In this document: in pieces, positions 8,554 to 17,007 of the stretch
Layout: each line of letters begins with the position of its first letter
Numbering within the stretch: the stretch's first letter is position 1
Source of the DNA: VFKU01 sp038916785
GTDB lineage: Bacteria > Hydrogenedentota > Hydrogenedentia > Hydrogenedentales > GCA-2746185
NCBI GenBank assembly: GCA_038916785.1
Contig: JBCLBO010000009.1
Coordinates: 4,298-68,297 of the forward strand
Length of the DNA: 64,000 bases
Reading direction: 5' to 3'
Notes under the pieces: generated by a model
What the model was told of the DNA's origin: nothing
Databases searched by the model: none
What the model saw: the letters and a program-made list of their open reading frames with translations, nothing else
Position numbers and translations under genes: made by a program

Positions 8554-9174
8554 ATGTTGGCGCGCGCGCTGAATCGACGCGAATTTCTGCAGTGGTCGGT
8601 CGCTGCCGTGGCGGCGATGCACGCGCCGCTATTGTCTGCGCAGACTGCGCCACGCGCGCCGGTCTCCGCGCAGGTGCAGATTCGACACGTGCGGCTACAC
8701 GCGCGCGACCTCGCCGCGCAGGCGGCATTCTACCGCGACGTGCTGAAGCTGCCCATCGAGACGAGTGAGGGCTCGGTGCGCGTGACTGCGGGGACTTCCG
8801 TAATTGAGTTCGTCCCCGCGCAGGGCGAGGGCCGGCCCTTCTACCATTTTGCGTTCACGATTCCGGAGAACAAGCTCGGCGACGCGATGGCCTGGCTCGA
8901 GCCGCGCTGCCCCATCCTGAACATCCGCGACACCAAAGAAAAGATCATCGACTTCAAAAGCTGGAACGCGCAGTCCTTCTACTACAACGACCCCGAAGGC
9001 AACATCCTCGAATTCATCGTGCACCACGGCCTCGCCAACGGCACCACCGAACCCTTCAGCGAGAAACACATCCTCTGGGAGAGCGAAATCGGCCTGGTCG
9101 TCCCCGACGTCCCCGGCGCGCACGGTATCGGCGCTGCGGTGGTCGGCGGGCGACGAAGAAATTCAAACGATTGA
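8554..9174 (+). CDS. Tat-exported VOC-superfamily protein, altered 3' end
   Basis: 206 residues from the ATG at 8554, after a GGGGGG run. NRREFLQWSVAAVAAMHA is a twin-arginine signal. The mature part is one glyoxalase/bleomycin/dioxygenase (VOC) fold: IRHVRLHARDLAAQAAFYRD, FYHFAFTIPENK and YYNDPEGNILEFIVHHG, giving the His, His and Glu expected of the metal triad. The reading frame ends shortly after LVVPDVPGAHG with a basic, non-family tail (GGRRRNSND), and protein-like sequence resumes in another frame from 9125. A frameshift or rearrangement at about 9125 is likely. A second, distinct exported VOC gene is at 34195. Confidence 0.8.
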   Translation: MLARALNRREFLQWSVAAVAAMHAPLLSAQTAPRAPVSAQVQIRHVRLHARDLAAQAAFYRDVLKLPIETSEGSVRVTAGTSVIEFVPAQGEGRPFYHFAFTIPENKLGDAMAWLEPRCPILNIRDTKEKIIDFKSWNAQSFYYNDPEGNILEFIVHHGLANGTTEPFSEKHILWESEIGLVVPDVPGAHGIGAAVVGGRRRNSND

Positions 9175-9565
9175 TCTCGATGTCATCGGGCCCGACACGA
9201 CGACCCAGCACATCCGCGTAGAAGCTCCCGGCTCACTCGCCGCACCCGGAGAGATCGCCGTCCTTCTCGTCGGCACATCCGCCGATCTCGATTCACTCCT
9301 TCCCAGTGGCGCAGGCTTCCAGCCTGTGGCCCTTCCGCGCAAACTTTCGCGGTACGTCAGTTGCCCGAAGGCCATGCACAAAAAGCGTGTGACACGAGAA
9401 ACTCCGATGGCGACAGTCGCCTCCATAACGCCGCACGCAGCAGCTGAACTCGTGCGCCGGGGGAAAATCCATCAGTTGCGAAAAGACGAAACGCCCCGTA
9501 TGCATCGGCCACCTCGCTACGTATCCAAACGCAACGAGCATGACCACAACGGCGGAGAAAGTTGA
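9125..9565 (+). pseudogene. Coding remnant downstream of VOC gene
   Basis: An open frame, shifted relative to the VOC gene, beginning VSALRWSAGDEEIQTIDLDV and continuing through QHIRVEAPGSLAAPGEIAVL to about 9300. This part looks like the end of a beta-rich protein. At 9308 it runs into a hairpin of the GGCTTCCAGCC family and afterwards loses protein character. I do not recognise the family. It could be the displaced C-terminus of the VOC protein or of another gene lost by deletion. Confidence 0.35.
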
Positions 9566-10134
9566 AATCGAAAACGCCAACCATGCAGCCTAAGTCATTA
9601 CACCCCAGTAATTTGCAAAAGCCCTGTGAGTCCTCAACCGGACACTACTGGTTCTCAATAGCTTCACGGCCACCCATTTAGAGCTTTTAACAATACCCGC
9701 TTCCCGCTTCCATGAACCCGCACGGGCGAGCCGCCCGTGCTACGAGTTGGAAACTTGGTTCGGGGCATGAGGGTCGTCTGCTGGTGGGTGCCGGAGCTGC
9801 GCTCCGGCGGGGAAAGCGGGAGCTATCGCTCCCGCAGTCCAAAGTCGGGCCGTTTGTTTTGGGGATGGCGGGTTGCGGATCCCGCGTGGACGATTCGGCT
9901 ATGGGGGTGAGTTGTAACCCGTTTCGGACGACGGGCTTAGGAGGGGCGGGCGCGTGGTTAGTTTTGGCTGCGCTGATGAAACTGCGCGGGGCGGAGTCGG
10001 ATTGCGTGAGACAATACTTTTATAGGCGAGGTATCGGTTGCGTGGCCGGAATCAATCGTGTAGTGTTTTGTTTAAGTATAGGGTATTCCTCGGTTTGCGA
10101 GCATACGCGCGGGCCGTTACTGGGAGGAAATTTG
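9175..10134. other. Long intergenic/remnant stretch rich in hairpins
   Basis: Apart from the remnant above, this 960-bp stretch holds no supportable gene. Hairpins: 9308-9324 (GCAGGCT, TCC, AGCCTGT), 9720-9740 (arms GCACGGGCG and CGCCCGTGC, followed by TACGA), 9791-9807 (CCGGAGC, TGC, GCTCCGG) and 9816-9835 (GCGGGAGC, TATC, GCTCCCGC). Base composition at 9350-9700 is visibly lower in GC than the neighbours. The frame of the next gene is open back to 9712, but its N-terminal 141 codons are made of these repeats. Confidence 0.6.
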
Positions 10135-11418
10135 ATGCGCGGGTTGACGAAGGTGTGGGCGGGCGGCGTGGCGGCCTTGGCCGTGGCGGCGATCGCGCCG
10201 ATCGCGGGCGCGGACGTTCCGGAGAAGCCGACATTCACGAAAGACGTGATGCCGATTCTGCAGGAAAATTGCCAGACGTGTCACCGGCCCAAGCCGATCA
10301 ATATGTCGGGCATGACGGCGCCGTTCGCGCTGACGAGCTACGAAGAGGCGCGGCCTTGGTCGAAGGCGATCGCGAAGGCGGTGACGGCCAAGACGATGCC
10401 GCCGTGGTTCGCTACGCCGGAATTCCACGGCGTGTTCCGCAATGAGCGCGGGCTCACCGACGACGAGATAGCGACGATTCAAAAGTGGGTGCAGCAGGGC
10501 GCGGCGCGCGGCAATCCGCAGGACGCGCCGGACCCGCGCGAGTTCAAGGACTCGAGTTGGTGGCTCGGCGAGCCGGACCTTGTTGTGGACCTTCCCGAGC
10601 CGGTGTGGGTCGGCGATGAGGTCACGGATTGGCAGCCGAACATCGACGTGCCGCTGACGGACGCGATGCTGCCGGACGACCGGTGGATCAAGACCATCGA
10701 AGCGCAGGCGGGCAGCGAGCCGGTGCACCACATTGTCGTGTTCAAGCTGGCGCCGGGCAATGAGCAGATGAACCGCTTCGGCGGGACGAACATCGGCGGC
10801 CTGGCGCCGGGCGCGGAGCCGGGCTTCGTGCAGGCGGGCTACGGCATCGAGCTGAAGAAGGGCTCGACGCTGCGCATCAACATGCACTACCACAAGGAAT
10901 CCGGTCCGGGCACGGGCGTGTATGACACCTCGCGGCTGGGCCTGTTCTTCTATCCCAAGGGCGAGAAGGTGAAGCCCGTCAACATCGAGCCGGTCGGCAG
11001 CACGAGCTTCGAAATCCCGCCGAACACGGACAATTATGTCGTGAGCATGGCGCGGACCTTCAATAAACCCTTCCGCATTCTGAACTACCTGCCGCATACG
11101 CACGTGCGCGGGAAGTCCGCGGTCTACACGGCGTTCTTGCCGGACGGCACGAGCGAGAAGCTGCTCGATGTGCCGAACTACGACTACAATTGGCAGCTCT
11201 ACTACGAGTACCCCGAGCCGAAGCTCTTCCCGGCGGGCACGCGCATCGAAGTCGAGATGGTGTACAACAACTCGGCGAGCAACCCGGACAATCCGGATCC
11301 GAACAAGCCCGTCCACTTCGGGCTGGACACGACCGTAGACGAAATGGCCTTCGGCTGGATGCAGTACGCGTTTGAAGACGGCTCGAAGTCGGGCAGCTAT
11401 ATCGAGGGCAACCTGTAA
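10135..11418 (+). CDS. Exported cytochrome c-copper type II monooxygenase
   Basis: 427 residues from the ATG at 10135 with an ideal GGAGG seven bases upstream. A signal peptide (residues 1-26, ending IAGAD) precedes a cytochrome c-like domain with CQTCH at 46-50, then a two-domain copper core related to peptidylglycine/ascorbate-dependent monooxygenases. Candidate copper ligands are His198-His199 (EPVHHIVV), His251 and His253 (MHYHKESGPGTG), His321 and His323 (LPHTHVRGK) and Met404 (TVDEMAFGWM). Known copper type II monooxygenases hydroxylate C-H bonds with external electrons; the fused heme could supply them. Substrate unknown. It follows a VOC gene, as does the paralogue at 34875. Confidence 0.85.
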   Translation: MRGLTKVWAGGVAALAVAAIAPIAGADVPEKPTFTKDVMPILQENCQTCHRPKPINMSGMTAPFALTSYEEARPWSKAIAKAVTAKTMPPWFATPEFHGVFRNERGLTDDEIATIQKWVQQGAARGNPQDAPDPREFKDSSWWLGEPDLVVDLPEPVWVGDEVTDWQPNIDVPLTDAMLPDDRWIKTIEAQAGSEPVHHIVVFKLAPGNEQMNRFGGTNIGGLAPGAEPGFVQAGYGIELKKGSTLRINMHYHKESGPGTGVYDTSRLGLFFYPKGEKVKPVNIEPVGSTSFEIPPNTDNYVVSMARTFNKPFRILNYLPHTHVRGKSAVYTAFLPDGTSEKLLDVPNYDYNWQLYYEYPEPKLFPAGTRIEVEMVYNNSASNPDNPDPNKPVHFGLDTTVDEMAFGWMQYAFEDGSKSGSYIEGNL

Positions 11419-11450
11419 GTCGTTCGCGCGAGACTATTGCGGCGGGGCTG

Positions 11451-11723
11451 GTGGAAACGCCGGCCCCGCCGGCCCATATTGATGGGCGATACCGGTGCTA
11501 CAATCGACTCACGCAGACTCGCGGAGGCGCGCAGCGGAATCTACCGATCGCCCTGTATCGTGACGAGGAGGGCGTCTGCATCGCCGAATGCCCCGCGATT
11601 CCCGGCAGTGTCAGTCAAGCACGCACGCGCGGCGAAGCGTTAGAAAATGTGCGCGAAGCGGCCGAGGGATGTCTATTCGTGCGCGCCGAAAGCGGAATGC
11701 CGCTGACAGTAGAGACGGCCTGA
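11451..11723 (+). CDS. Orphan HicB-like antitoxin-type protein
   Basis: The recognisable part is LPIALYRDEEGVCIAECPAI, PGSVSQARTRGEALENVREA and AEGCLF, the partial RNase-H fold of HicB antitoxins. The GTG at 11451 gives 90 residues, but the first 30 are unlike the family and the true start is unclear; no ATG, GTG or TTG lies close to the conserved core. No HicA-type toxin ORF is adjacent, so this is probably a solitary HicB-domain protein, a common situation. A DNA-binding tail of the longer HicB proteins is absent. Confidence 0.65.
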   Translation: METPAPPAHIDGRYRCYNRLTQTRGGAQRNLPIALYRDEEGVCIAECPAIPGSVSQARTRGEALENVREAAEGCLFVRAESGMPLTVETA

Positions 11724-11875
11724 ATTTGCTACCTCCCGCGTGTCTCCAACGGGGCCGAACTGCACTCTCGGAGTGGGGAAACGGTAAGTCGGCGCGGCCG
11801 TCCCTTTTGCCGGATCTCCCCGGTGTGGGTTAGAATTCGAGGGTTGATTCCTACCGTTGTTCGGGAGAGTCCCTG

Positions 11876-13183
11876 GTGAAGATTGCAGTCGTAGGTACGG
11901 GTTATGTCGGGTTGGTCGTGGGCACCGTGTTCGCCGAGCATGGCCACGAGGTGACCTGTATCGACAAGGACCCCAAGCGAATCGAGCCGCTCAAGAAGGG
12001 CAAGGCGCCGATCTACGAGCCGGGCCTCGAGGAGTTGGTGCAGCGCAACCTCGCCGAGGAGCGCCTGCGCTTCACGACCGACCTGAACGAGGGCATCAAG
12101 GACTGCCTCGTGATTTTTCTCGCGGTCGGCACACCCGACGGGCCCGACGGCCAGGCGGACCTCTCGCAGGTGTGGGCGGTGGCGGAGGCGGTGGGCAAGG
12201 CGCTGCCGGGCTACCGGATCATCGTGCAGAAGAGCACGTGTCCCGTCGGCACCACGCGCCGCATCAAGGAGATTATCGCCAAGCTGACCAAGCACCCCTT
12301 CGACGTTGTGTCGAACCCCGAGTTCCTCAAAGAAGGCAGCGCGGTGGACGACATGATGAAGCCGGACCGCGTGGTGATCGGCTGCGACGACGTGCGCGTG
12401 CGCGAGATCATGAAGGAGTTGTACGGTCCCTTTCTGCGCACGGGTAATCCGCTGCTGAACATGAGCATCGAGAGCGCGGAACTCTCGAAGTACGCCGCGA
12501 ACACCATGCTGGCGTGCCGCATCTCGCTCATCAATGAGCTCGCCAACCTGGCCGAGGCCTACGGCGCGGACATCAACGAGGTCCGCATCGCCATCGGCTC
12601 CGACGAGCGCATCGGGCCGCATTTCCTCTTCCCCGGCCTGGGCTTCGGCGGGTCGTGCTTCCCGAAGGACGTGCTCGCCGCCACTCACATGTCGCGCGCG
12701 AAAGGCCTCGAATCGCCCGTCCTCGAGGGCATCTCGAAGACAAACAACTACCAGCAGGAACGCTTCATCAAGCGCGTCATCGGCGCCTACGGCGGCAAGC
12801 TCGAGGGCAAGAAACTGGCGGTGTGGGGCCTGAGCTTTAAGCCCGGCACGGACGACCTGCGCTGCGCGCCGGCCTTGCGCGTGATCGATGAGTTGCTCGC
12901 GGCAGGCGCGACCCTCGCGGCTTTCGACCCCGTCGCCGGGCCGGGCGTGAAGGCGCGCTATGGAGACAAGATCGAGATCGCCAAGAAGATGTACGACCCG
13001 CTCGCGGACGCGGACGGCCTGATCATCTGCACCGAGTGGCGCGAATTCCGCAATCCGGATTTCGCGCGCATGGGCAAGCTGATGAAGCAGAAGAAAATTT
13101 TCGACGGCCGCAATCTCTACACGCCCGCGATCGTGGCGGAGCATGGATTCAAATACGCGAGCATCGGCAGACCAGACGCGTGA
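11876..13183 (+). CDS. ugd: UDP-glucose 6-dehydrogenase
   Basis: 435 residues, full family length. It oxidises UDP-glucose to UDP-glucuronate with two NAD+. The start is the GTG at 11876, after GGGAGAG; it reads MKIAVVGTGYVGLVVGTVFA, the NAD-binding Rossmann motif. The catalytic cysteine region is present (FPGLGFGGSCFPKDVLA), with the central helix motif STCPVGTTRRIKE and the C-terminal UDP-binding domain (VWGLSFKPGTDDLRCAPAL). Together with the SDR at 62341 it could feed UDP-xylose into glycan assembly. It converges on the ABC permease gene, separated by a strong hairpin. Confidence 0.96.
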   Translation: MKIAVVGTGYVGLVVGTVFAEHGHEVTCIDKDPKRIEPLKKGKAPIYEPGLEELVQRNLAEERLRFTTDLNEGIKDCLVIFLAVGTPDGPDGQADLSQVWAVAEAVGKALPGYRIIVQKSTCPVGTTRRIKEIIAKLTKHPFDVVSNPEFLKEGSAVDDMMKPDRVVIGCDDVRVREIMKELYGPFLRTGNPLLNMSIESAELSKYAANTMLACRISLINELANLAEAYGADINEVRIAIGSDERIGPHFLFPGLGFGGSCFPKDVLAATHMSRAKGLESPVLEGISKTNNYQQERFIKRVIGAYGGKLEGKKLAVWGLSFKPGTDDLRCAPALRVIDELLAAGATLAAFDPVAGPGVKARYGDKIEIAKKMYDPLADADGLIICTEWREFRNPDFARMGKLMKQKKIFDGRNLYTPAIVAEHGFKYASIGRPDA

Positions 13184-13190
13184 AGAGAAT

Positions 13191-13263
13191 TATAGACAGG
13201 ATTACGGGATTTTTCAGGATTGACAGGAAGTAAATCCTGAAAAATCCCGTAATCCTGTCTATA
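13191..13263. terminator. 31-bp perfect stem-loop between convergent genes
   Basis: Arms at 13191-13221 and 13233-13263 are perfectly complementary over 31 bp, with an 11-base loop (GACAGGAAGTA). It begins 7 bases after the ugd stop and ends 5 bases before the permease stop, so it can serve both transcripts. The arms contain internal T and A runs (GGGATTTTTCAGG). Words of the type GACAGGATTACGGGATTT are common dispersed repeats in environmental genomes, so it may be a mobile hairpin reused as a terminator. Confidence 0.8.
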
Positions 13264-13268
13264 TGCCC

Positions 13269-14528
13269 TTAAGAGTGCGGGGCGAGATTGGACGCCACAT
13301 CGGTGGCGTAGGCGCGCAGGGCGGGGATGACGCCGGCGAGGGCGCCTAGGGCGATCATGCCGAGCGGCGCGAGGACGAGCACGGGGTGGTAGCCGAAGAC
13401 GTCGAGCACGACGCCGGTCTGTTCGCGCACGATGTAGTAGGCCACGCTGAGGATGCCGGCGTAGACCGCCAGGCCGAGCACGGCGCCCATCCCGGCGATC
13501 GCGGCGGACTCGAGGACGATCGCGGTGAAGACCGTTCGCCGGCGCGCGCCGAGCGCGCGCAGGATGGCGAATTCGCGGCGGCGCTCGTTGATCGTGTTGT
13601 ACATCGCGGCGAGGATAGACGCGCCGGAGACCACGACGACGAGGTAGGCCACCAGCTCGAGCACACGGCTCATCCAGCCGATGCGGCGGAACAGGTCGGA
13701 CATCACGCGCGCGATCGGGAAGGCCAGCGTGGCGACGTTGCCCTGCCGGTTGATCTCCTGATCGAGCTGGAAGCCGGCGGTGGGCGCGCGGAACTTGATC
13801 ATGATCGCGCTGACCTCCTTGGCTTCCTCGGGGATCGCCTCGCCGGGGATCGGGGTGAAGACCTCGCCCGTGCCACGCAGCACGTGGCCGCCCATCCAGT
13901 ACACGCCCTCCATCGGAATCCAGATGACGCGGTCCGAGGGTGTGTTCGTGGGCTTCAACACGCCGACGACGACGTACTCTTCCTCGTGGTGCTCGGCGGT
14001 CGCCGGGTCGTAGAGGAGGCCGTGAAAAGGCTGGAAGGTGTCCCCCACCTTGAGGCCCGTCTCGCGCGCGGCGACGCTGCCGACGCAGGCCTCCATGCGC
14101 GAGGCGTCGAAGGCGCGGCCGCCGGCCAATTCCAGGTGACGGCCCTTCTGATACTCGAAGTCCGTGAATATCTCCGGGGTCGTGCCGACGACGCGATAGC
14201 CGAGGTAGTTGTCGCCGGTCGCGTAGGGGATAGCGAGTTTGACGCGCGGATCGTTCTTGATTTGTTCGTATATCGAAAGCGGGAGATTTCCGGGTGAAGT
14301 CTCCAGGTGAAAAACCGTGTTCAAGACCAGTTGTAACGCGCTGCCGCGCGCGCCGAGCACGGCGTCGAAGCCGATGTCGCCGCCGGTGAAGGCCTCTTGC
14401 GTCTGCTGCTGAATGCTGAATACCGAGATCACCAGGCCCGACGCCAGCGCGACCGCGAGCACGGTCACTGCCGTCGAGAGCGCATGCCGGCGCAGGCTGC
14501 GCCGCACGAGGAGGAAAAGGCCGCTCAT
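13269..14528 (-). CDS. ABC transporter permease, MacB/FtsX type
   Basis: 419 residues from the ATG at 14528. One N-terminal transmembrane helix (LSTAVTVLAVALASGLVISV) is followed by a periplasmic domain of about 240 residues and three C-terminal helices (ELVAYLVVVVSGASILAA, ESAAIAGMGAVLGLAVY and VLAPLGMIALGALAGVI). INERRREFAILRALGARRRT is the hallmark of FtsX-domain permeases of the LolCE/MacB class, which extract or export lipoproteins or peptides by mechanotransmission. The start overlaps the stop of the ATPase gene by four bases (ATGA). Confidence 0.9.
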   Translation of the reverse strand: MSGLFLLVRRSLRRHALSTAVTVLAVALASGLVISVFSIQQQTQEAFTGGDIGFDAVLGARGSALQLVLNTVFHLETSPGNLPLSIYEQIKNDPRVKLAIPYATGDNYLGYRVVGTTPEIFTDFEYQKGRHLELAGGRAFDASRMEACVGSVAARETGLKVGDTFQPFHGLLYDPATAEHHEEEYVVVGVLKPTNTPSDRVIWIPMEGVYWMGGHVLRGTGEVFTPIPGEAIPEEAKEVSAIMIKFRAPTAGFQLDQEINRQGNVATLAFPIARVMSDLFRRIGWMSRVLELVAYLVVVVSGASILAAMYNTINERRREFAILRALGARRRTVFTAIVLESAAIAGMGAVLGLAVYAGILSVAYYIVREQTGVVLDVFGYHPVLVLAPLGMIALGALAGVIPALRAYATDVASNLAPHS

Positions 14529-15226
14529 GGCGCGCCTCCGCTGGTGAGGGCCGGTGTCGCGCGGTTCAGCGCGCCGAAGTCCTGCACCTCGTCGAACTGC
14601 GCGAGCACGCCGGGGTCGTGGCTCACGAGTAGAAGCGCGGCGCCGCTCTCGGTGCACAATTCGCGCAGCAGGCCCAACGCTTCACGCGCGTGGTGCGGGT
14701 CGAGGCTGCCGGTGGGCTCGTCGGCCAGGACCAGCCGCGGACGGTTCGCCAATGCGCGCGCAAGCGCGACGCGCTGTTGCTGGCCGACGCTGAGCTGGCT
14801 GGGCCGATAGCGCAGGCGGTCCCTCAGCCCGACGCGATCGAGGAGTTGCCGGGCGAAGGCGGCGTCCAGCCCCGGGCCGAACATCATGCCGAGGAGCACA
14901 TTTTCGAGGGCCGTATAGCCTTGCAGGAGGTTGAAGGTTTGGAAAACGTAGCCCATGGTGCGCGCGCGGACGGCGTCGCGCGCGGACTCGGAGAGCGCGG
15001 AGATATCGGTGCCGGAGATGGCGATCCGGCCGGAGTCGGGCCGCAGAATGCCGGCGATGAGATTGAGGAAGGTGGTCTTGCCGGAGCCGCTCGCGCCGCG
15101 CAGCGCGATCTGGCGCCCTTCGGACACGGAGAACTGCGGGACATCCACGACGAGCGCGGGCCCGCCTTCGGGCGAGGGAAAGCGCTTGAGCAGGCCTTCG
15201 ACAACGAGGACGTCCATCGCACGCAT
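14525..15226 (-). CDS. ABC transporter ATP-binding protein, LolD/MacB type
   Basis: 233 residues with every ATPase motif: Walker A ASGSGKTTFLN, Q-loop YVFQTFNLLQGYTALENV, signature LSVGQQQRVALARALANRP, Walker B LVLADEPTGSLD and the H-loop LLVSHD. The FQTFNLL and PTGSLD wording places it with the LolD/FtsE/MacB ATPases. It pairs with the overlapping permease to form a half-size exporter of the type VII mechanotransmission class. No MacA-like adaptor is next to it. Confidence 0.93.
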   Translation of the reverse strand: MRAMDVLVVEGLLKRFPSPEGGPALVVDVPQFSVSEGRQIALRGASGSGKTTFLNLIAGILRPDSGRIAISGTDISALSESARDAVRARTMGYVFQTFNLLQGYTALENVLLGMMFGPGLDAAFARQLLDRVGLRDRLRYRPSQLSVGQQQRVALARALANRPRLVLADEPTGSLDPHHAREALGLLRELCTESGAALLLVSHDPGVLAQFDEVQDFGALNRATPALTSGGAP

Positions 15227-15289
15227 CCGATCGGTGAGGAGAAGTTCGACTTAGTCTAACAAATGCGCCGCGAACGCGCGGCGGAGCCG

Positions 15290-17005
15290 CTACGGTTTTT
15301 TCACCAGATCGTCTTCGGTCAGCGAATCGAGCTTGGGGTCCTTGAGGACGATGTCGCGATCGATCAGGAGTGCGGCGTAGCGCTCGGGGGTGCTGCGGCC
15401 GAACACGTAGGGGAACGGGCCCCAGGTGTTCGAATAGTACGCTGCGCCGTCGTGGTAGTTCCACGTGCTCGCCCAGGGGAAGACTTCGAAGCCGACGGTG
15501 TAGGTGTGGCTGTAAATTTCGCCGACGGGGAAGGGACGCATGTTGTTGTCGGGCAGGATGAGCATGTCGCCGGCGGCGAGCGGTGTGCCGCGCAGGTCGA
15601 ACTGCCGCGCGTTGCCCTGCTGCATGTAGTACTGGAATCCCCAGTGGCCCATGTAGACATTGCGCCCGGCGCCGGCGGGCATTTTTTCGTAGAGGTGGCG
15701 AGCGGCGGCGCGGCCGGCGTTGGCGATGGTGAAGTCGGCGTAGACGAGGACCAGCGCGGCGGCGGCCATCGGCGCGATCGGCAGCCATTGCAGCCACGGT
15801 ATGCGGACGACAGGCCGGACGCGGTCGAGATGGCGCACGGCGAGAATCGCGGCGGGCGCGGCCATGCCCAGCAGGGAGCGGGCGTTGATGGTCCAATTGA
15901 AAATCGCGGCGAAGGCGAACGCGCCGAAGACCCAGAGTGCGAGCAGGGCGGACTCGGGCGAACGCTCTCGCCAGAGATCGTAGACCGCCAGGCCGAGGCC
16001 GAGCGCGCCGGCGGCTGCGAAGATTCCGAAGTGAGCGGCGGCGGCCCCGCGCGCGATTTCATCGCCCTCGCGCGCGGAGCCGGAGAGCAGAGACTCGAAG
16101 ATCATCCAACCCAGCGCGGCGGCCGCGGCCGCGAAAACGGCGACGCCCAGCGCGGTGCGGCGGCCGTAGAATGGCGTGAACCAGAGTGCGGTCCAGACGC
16201 AACCGCCGGTGTACACGAGCCCCGCGAGCAGGCGGAACCATTCGGGCGTCTGTTCGCTGGCGCGGTAGAGGCCTGCGTAGCTACCTGCATCGAGGAAGAG
16301 TCCCACGCCGAAGAGCCGGCGCGTGATCGCTTCGTAGTCGAGGAGCGCGACGACGGGTATCGCGAGCGCGAGGAGCCACGCGCCCGGCTTGTGCCGCTTG
16401 AGCAAGGTGTAGGCCAGCATCAGGGGCACCGCGCTCGCGCCGAAGTATTGAGAGAGCGCGGAGGCGGACATGAGCGCGGCGGAGAAGAAAAACCAGCGCA
16501 CGCGGCGGGAGTCTAGGCCGCGCAGCCAGGTCTCGATCGCCCAGAGGTAGAAGGCGAGCATGGTGACGGTCGTCATGACGTTTGACGATGAGACGAGCAC
16601 GGCGGGCGTGAGCGTGGCCGCGACGCTGGCCAGCAAGGGCTGGCGGCAAAATCTCCGGGCGACGAAGTAGGTGCCGAGCGAGGCAAACGCAGAGGGAAGG
16701 AGAAACGCGAGATGCATGGGGACTTCGCCCCAGCCGAAGATCGCGCCGACGGCCGCCATGTAGTACATCGAGAGGGGCGGGTTCTTGATGACGAGGTAGG
16801 CGGGGCCCTCGACGCCGGTCCAGTTCAGGGGGTAGTCGAAGAATCCGATCGGGTCCTCGACGATGTGCTGCGCGGTCCACAGGCTGAGCGGATCGTCGAG
16901 GTGGTAGGCCTTGCCGGCGAAGGGCGCGAGCAGCAGGATCGGCAGCGCAAAGGCAAACAGCGGCGCGGCCCACGCGCGGCGGCGGCCCTCGGATGCCGCG
17001 GGCAT
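15290..17005 (-). CDS. GT-C membrane glycosyltransferase (PMT/ArnT-like)
   Basis: 571 residues and roughly 11 hydrophobic segments. The start is taken at the ATG at 17005, two bases after the preceding stop at 17008. The first periplasmic loop (GKAYHLDDPLSLWTAQHIVE, then PLNWTGVEGPAYLVIKNPPL) contains the acidic pair and the NPPL motif typical of GT39/GT83-like enzymes that use polyprenyl-phosphate sugars. The C-terminal 150 residues form a soluble extracytoplasmic domain. The immediate upstream partner is a dolichol-phosphate-mannose-synthase-like GT2, which could make the lipid-linked donor. The stop codon lies in a hairpin repeat (CCGTAGCGGCTCC). Confidence 0.8.
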   Translation of the reverse strand: MPAASEGRRRAWAAPLFAFALPILLLAPFAGKAYHLDDPLSLWTAQHIVEDPIGFFDYPLNWTGVEGPAYLVIKNPPLSMYYMAAVGAIFGWGEVPMHLAFLLPSAFASLGTYFVARRFCRQPLLASVAATLTPAVLVSSSNVMTTVTMLAFYLWAIETWLRGLDSRRVRWFFFSAALMSASALSQYFGASAVPLMLAYTLLKRHKPGAWLLALAIPVVALLDYEAITRRLFGVGLFLDAGSYAGLYRASEQTPEWFRLLAGLVYTGGCVWTALWFTPFYGRRTALGVAVFAAAAAALGWMIFESLLSGSAREGDEIARGAAAAHFGIFAAAGALGLGLAVYDLWRERSPESALLALWVFGAFAFAAIFNWTINARSLLGMAAPAAILAVRHLDRVRPVVRIPWLQWLPIAPMAAAALVLVYADFTIANAGRAAARHLYEKMPAGAGRNVYMGHWGFQYYMQQGNARQFDLRGTPLAAGDMLILPDNNMRPFPVGEIYSHTYTVGFEVFPWASTWNYHDGAAYYSNTWGPFPYVFGRSTPERYAALLIDRDIVLKDPKLDSLTEDDLVKKP

Positions 17006-17007
17006 TG

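Noticed and set aside
9293..9580. A 95-codon minus-strand frame with a hydrophobic start (FSAVVVMLVAFGYV)
   Set aside because: It starts with TTG without a clear ribosome-binding site, runs through a hairpin repeat at its 3' end and has no recognisable family. Kept out of the annotation, though a small membrane protein cannot be excluded.
9712..10134. N-terminal extension of 141 codons on the copper monooxygenase
   Set aside because: It is made of hairpin repeats, and the signal peptide plus a strong GGAGG place the start at 10135.
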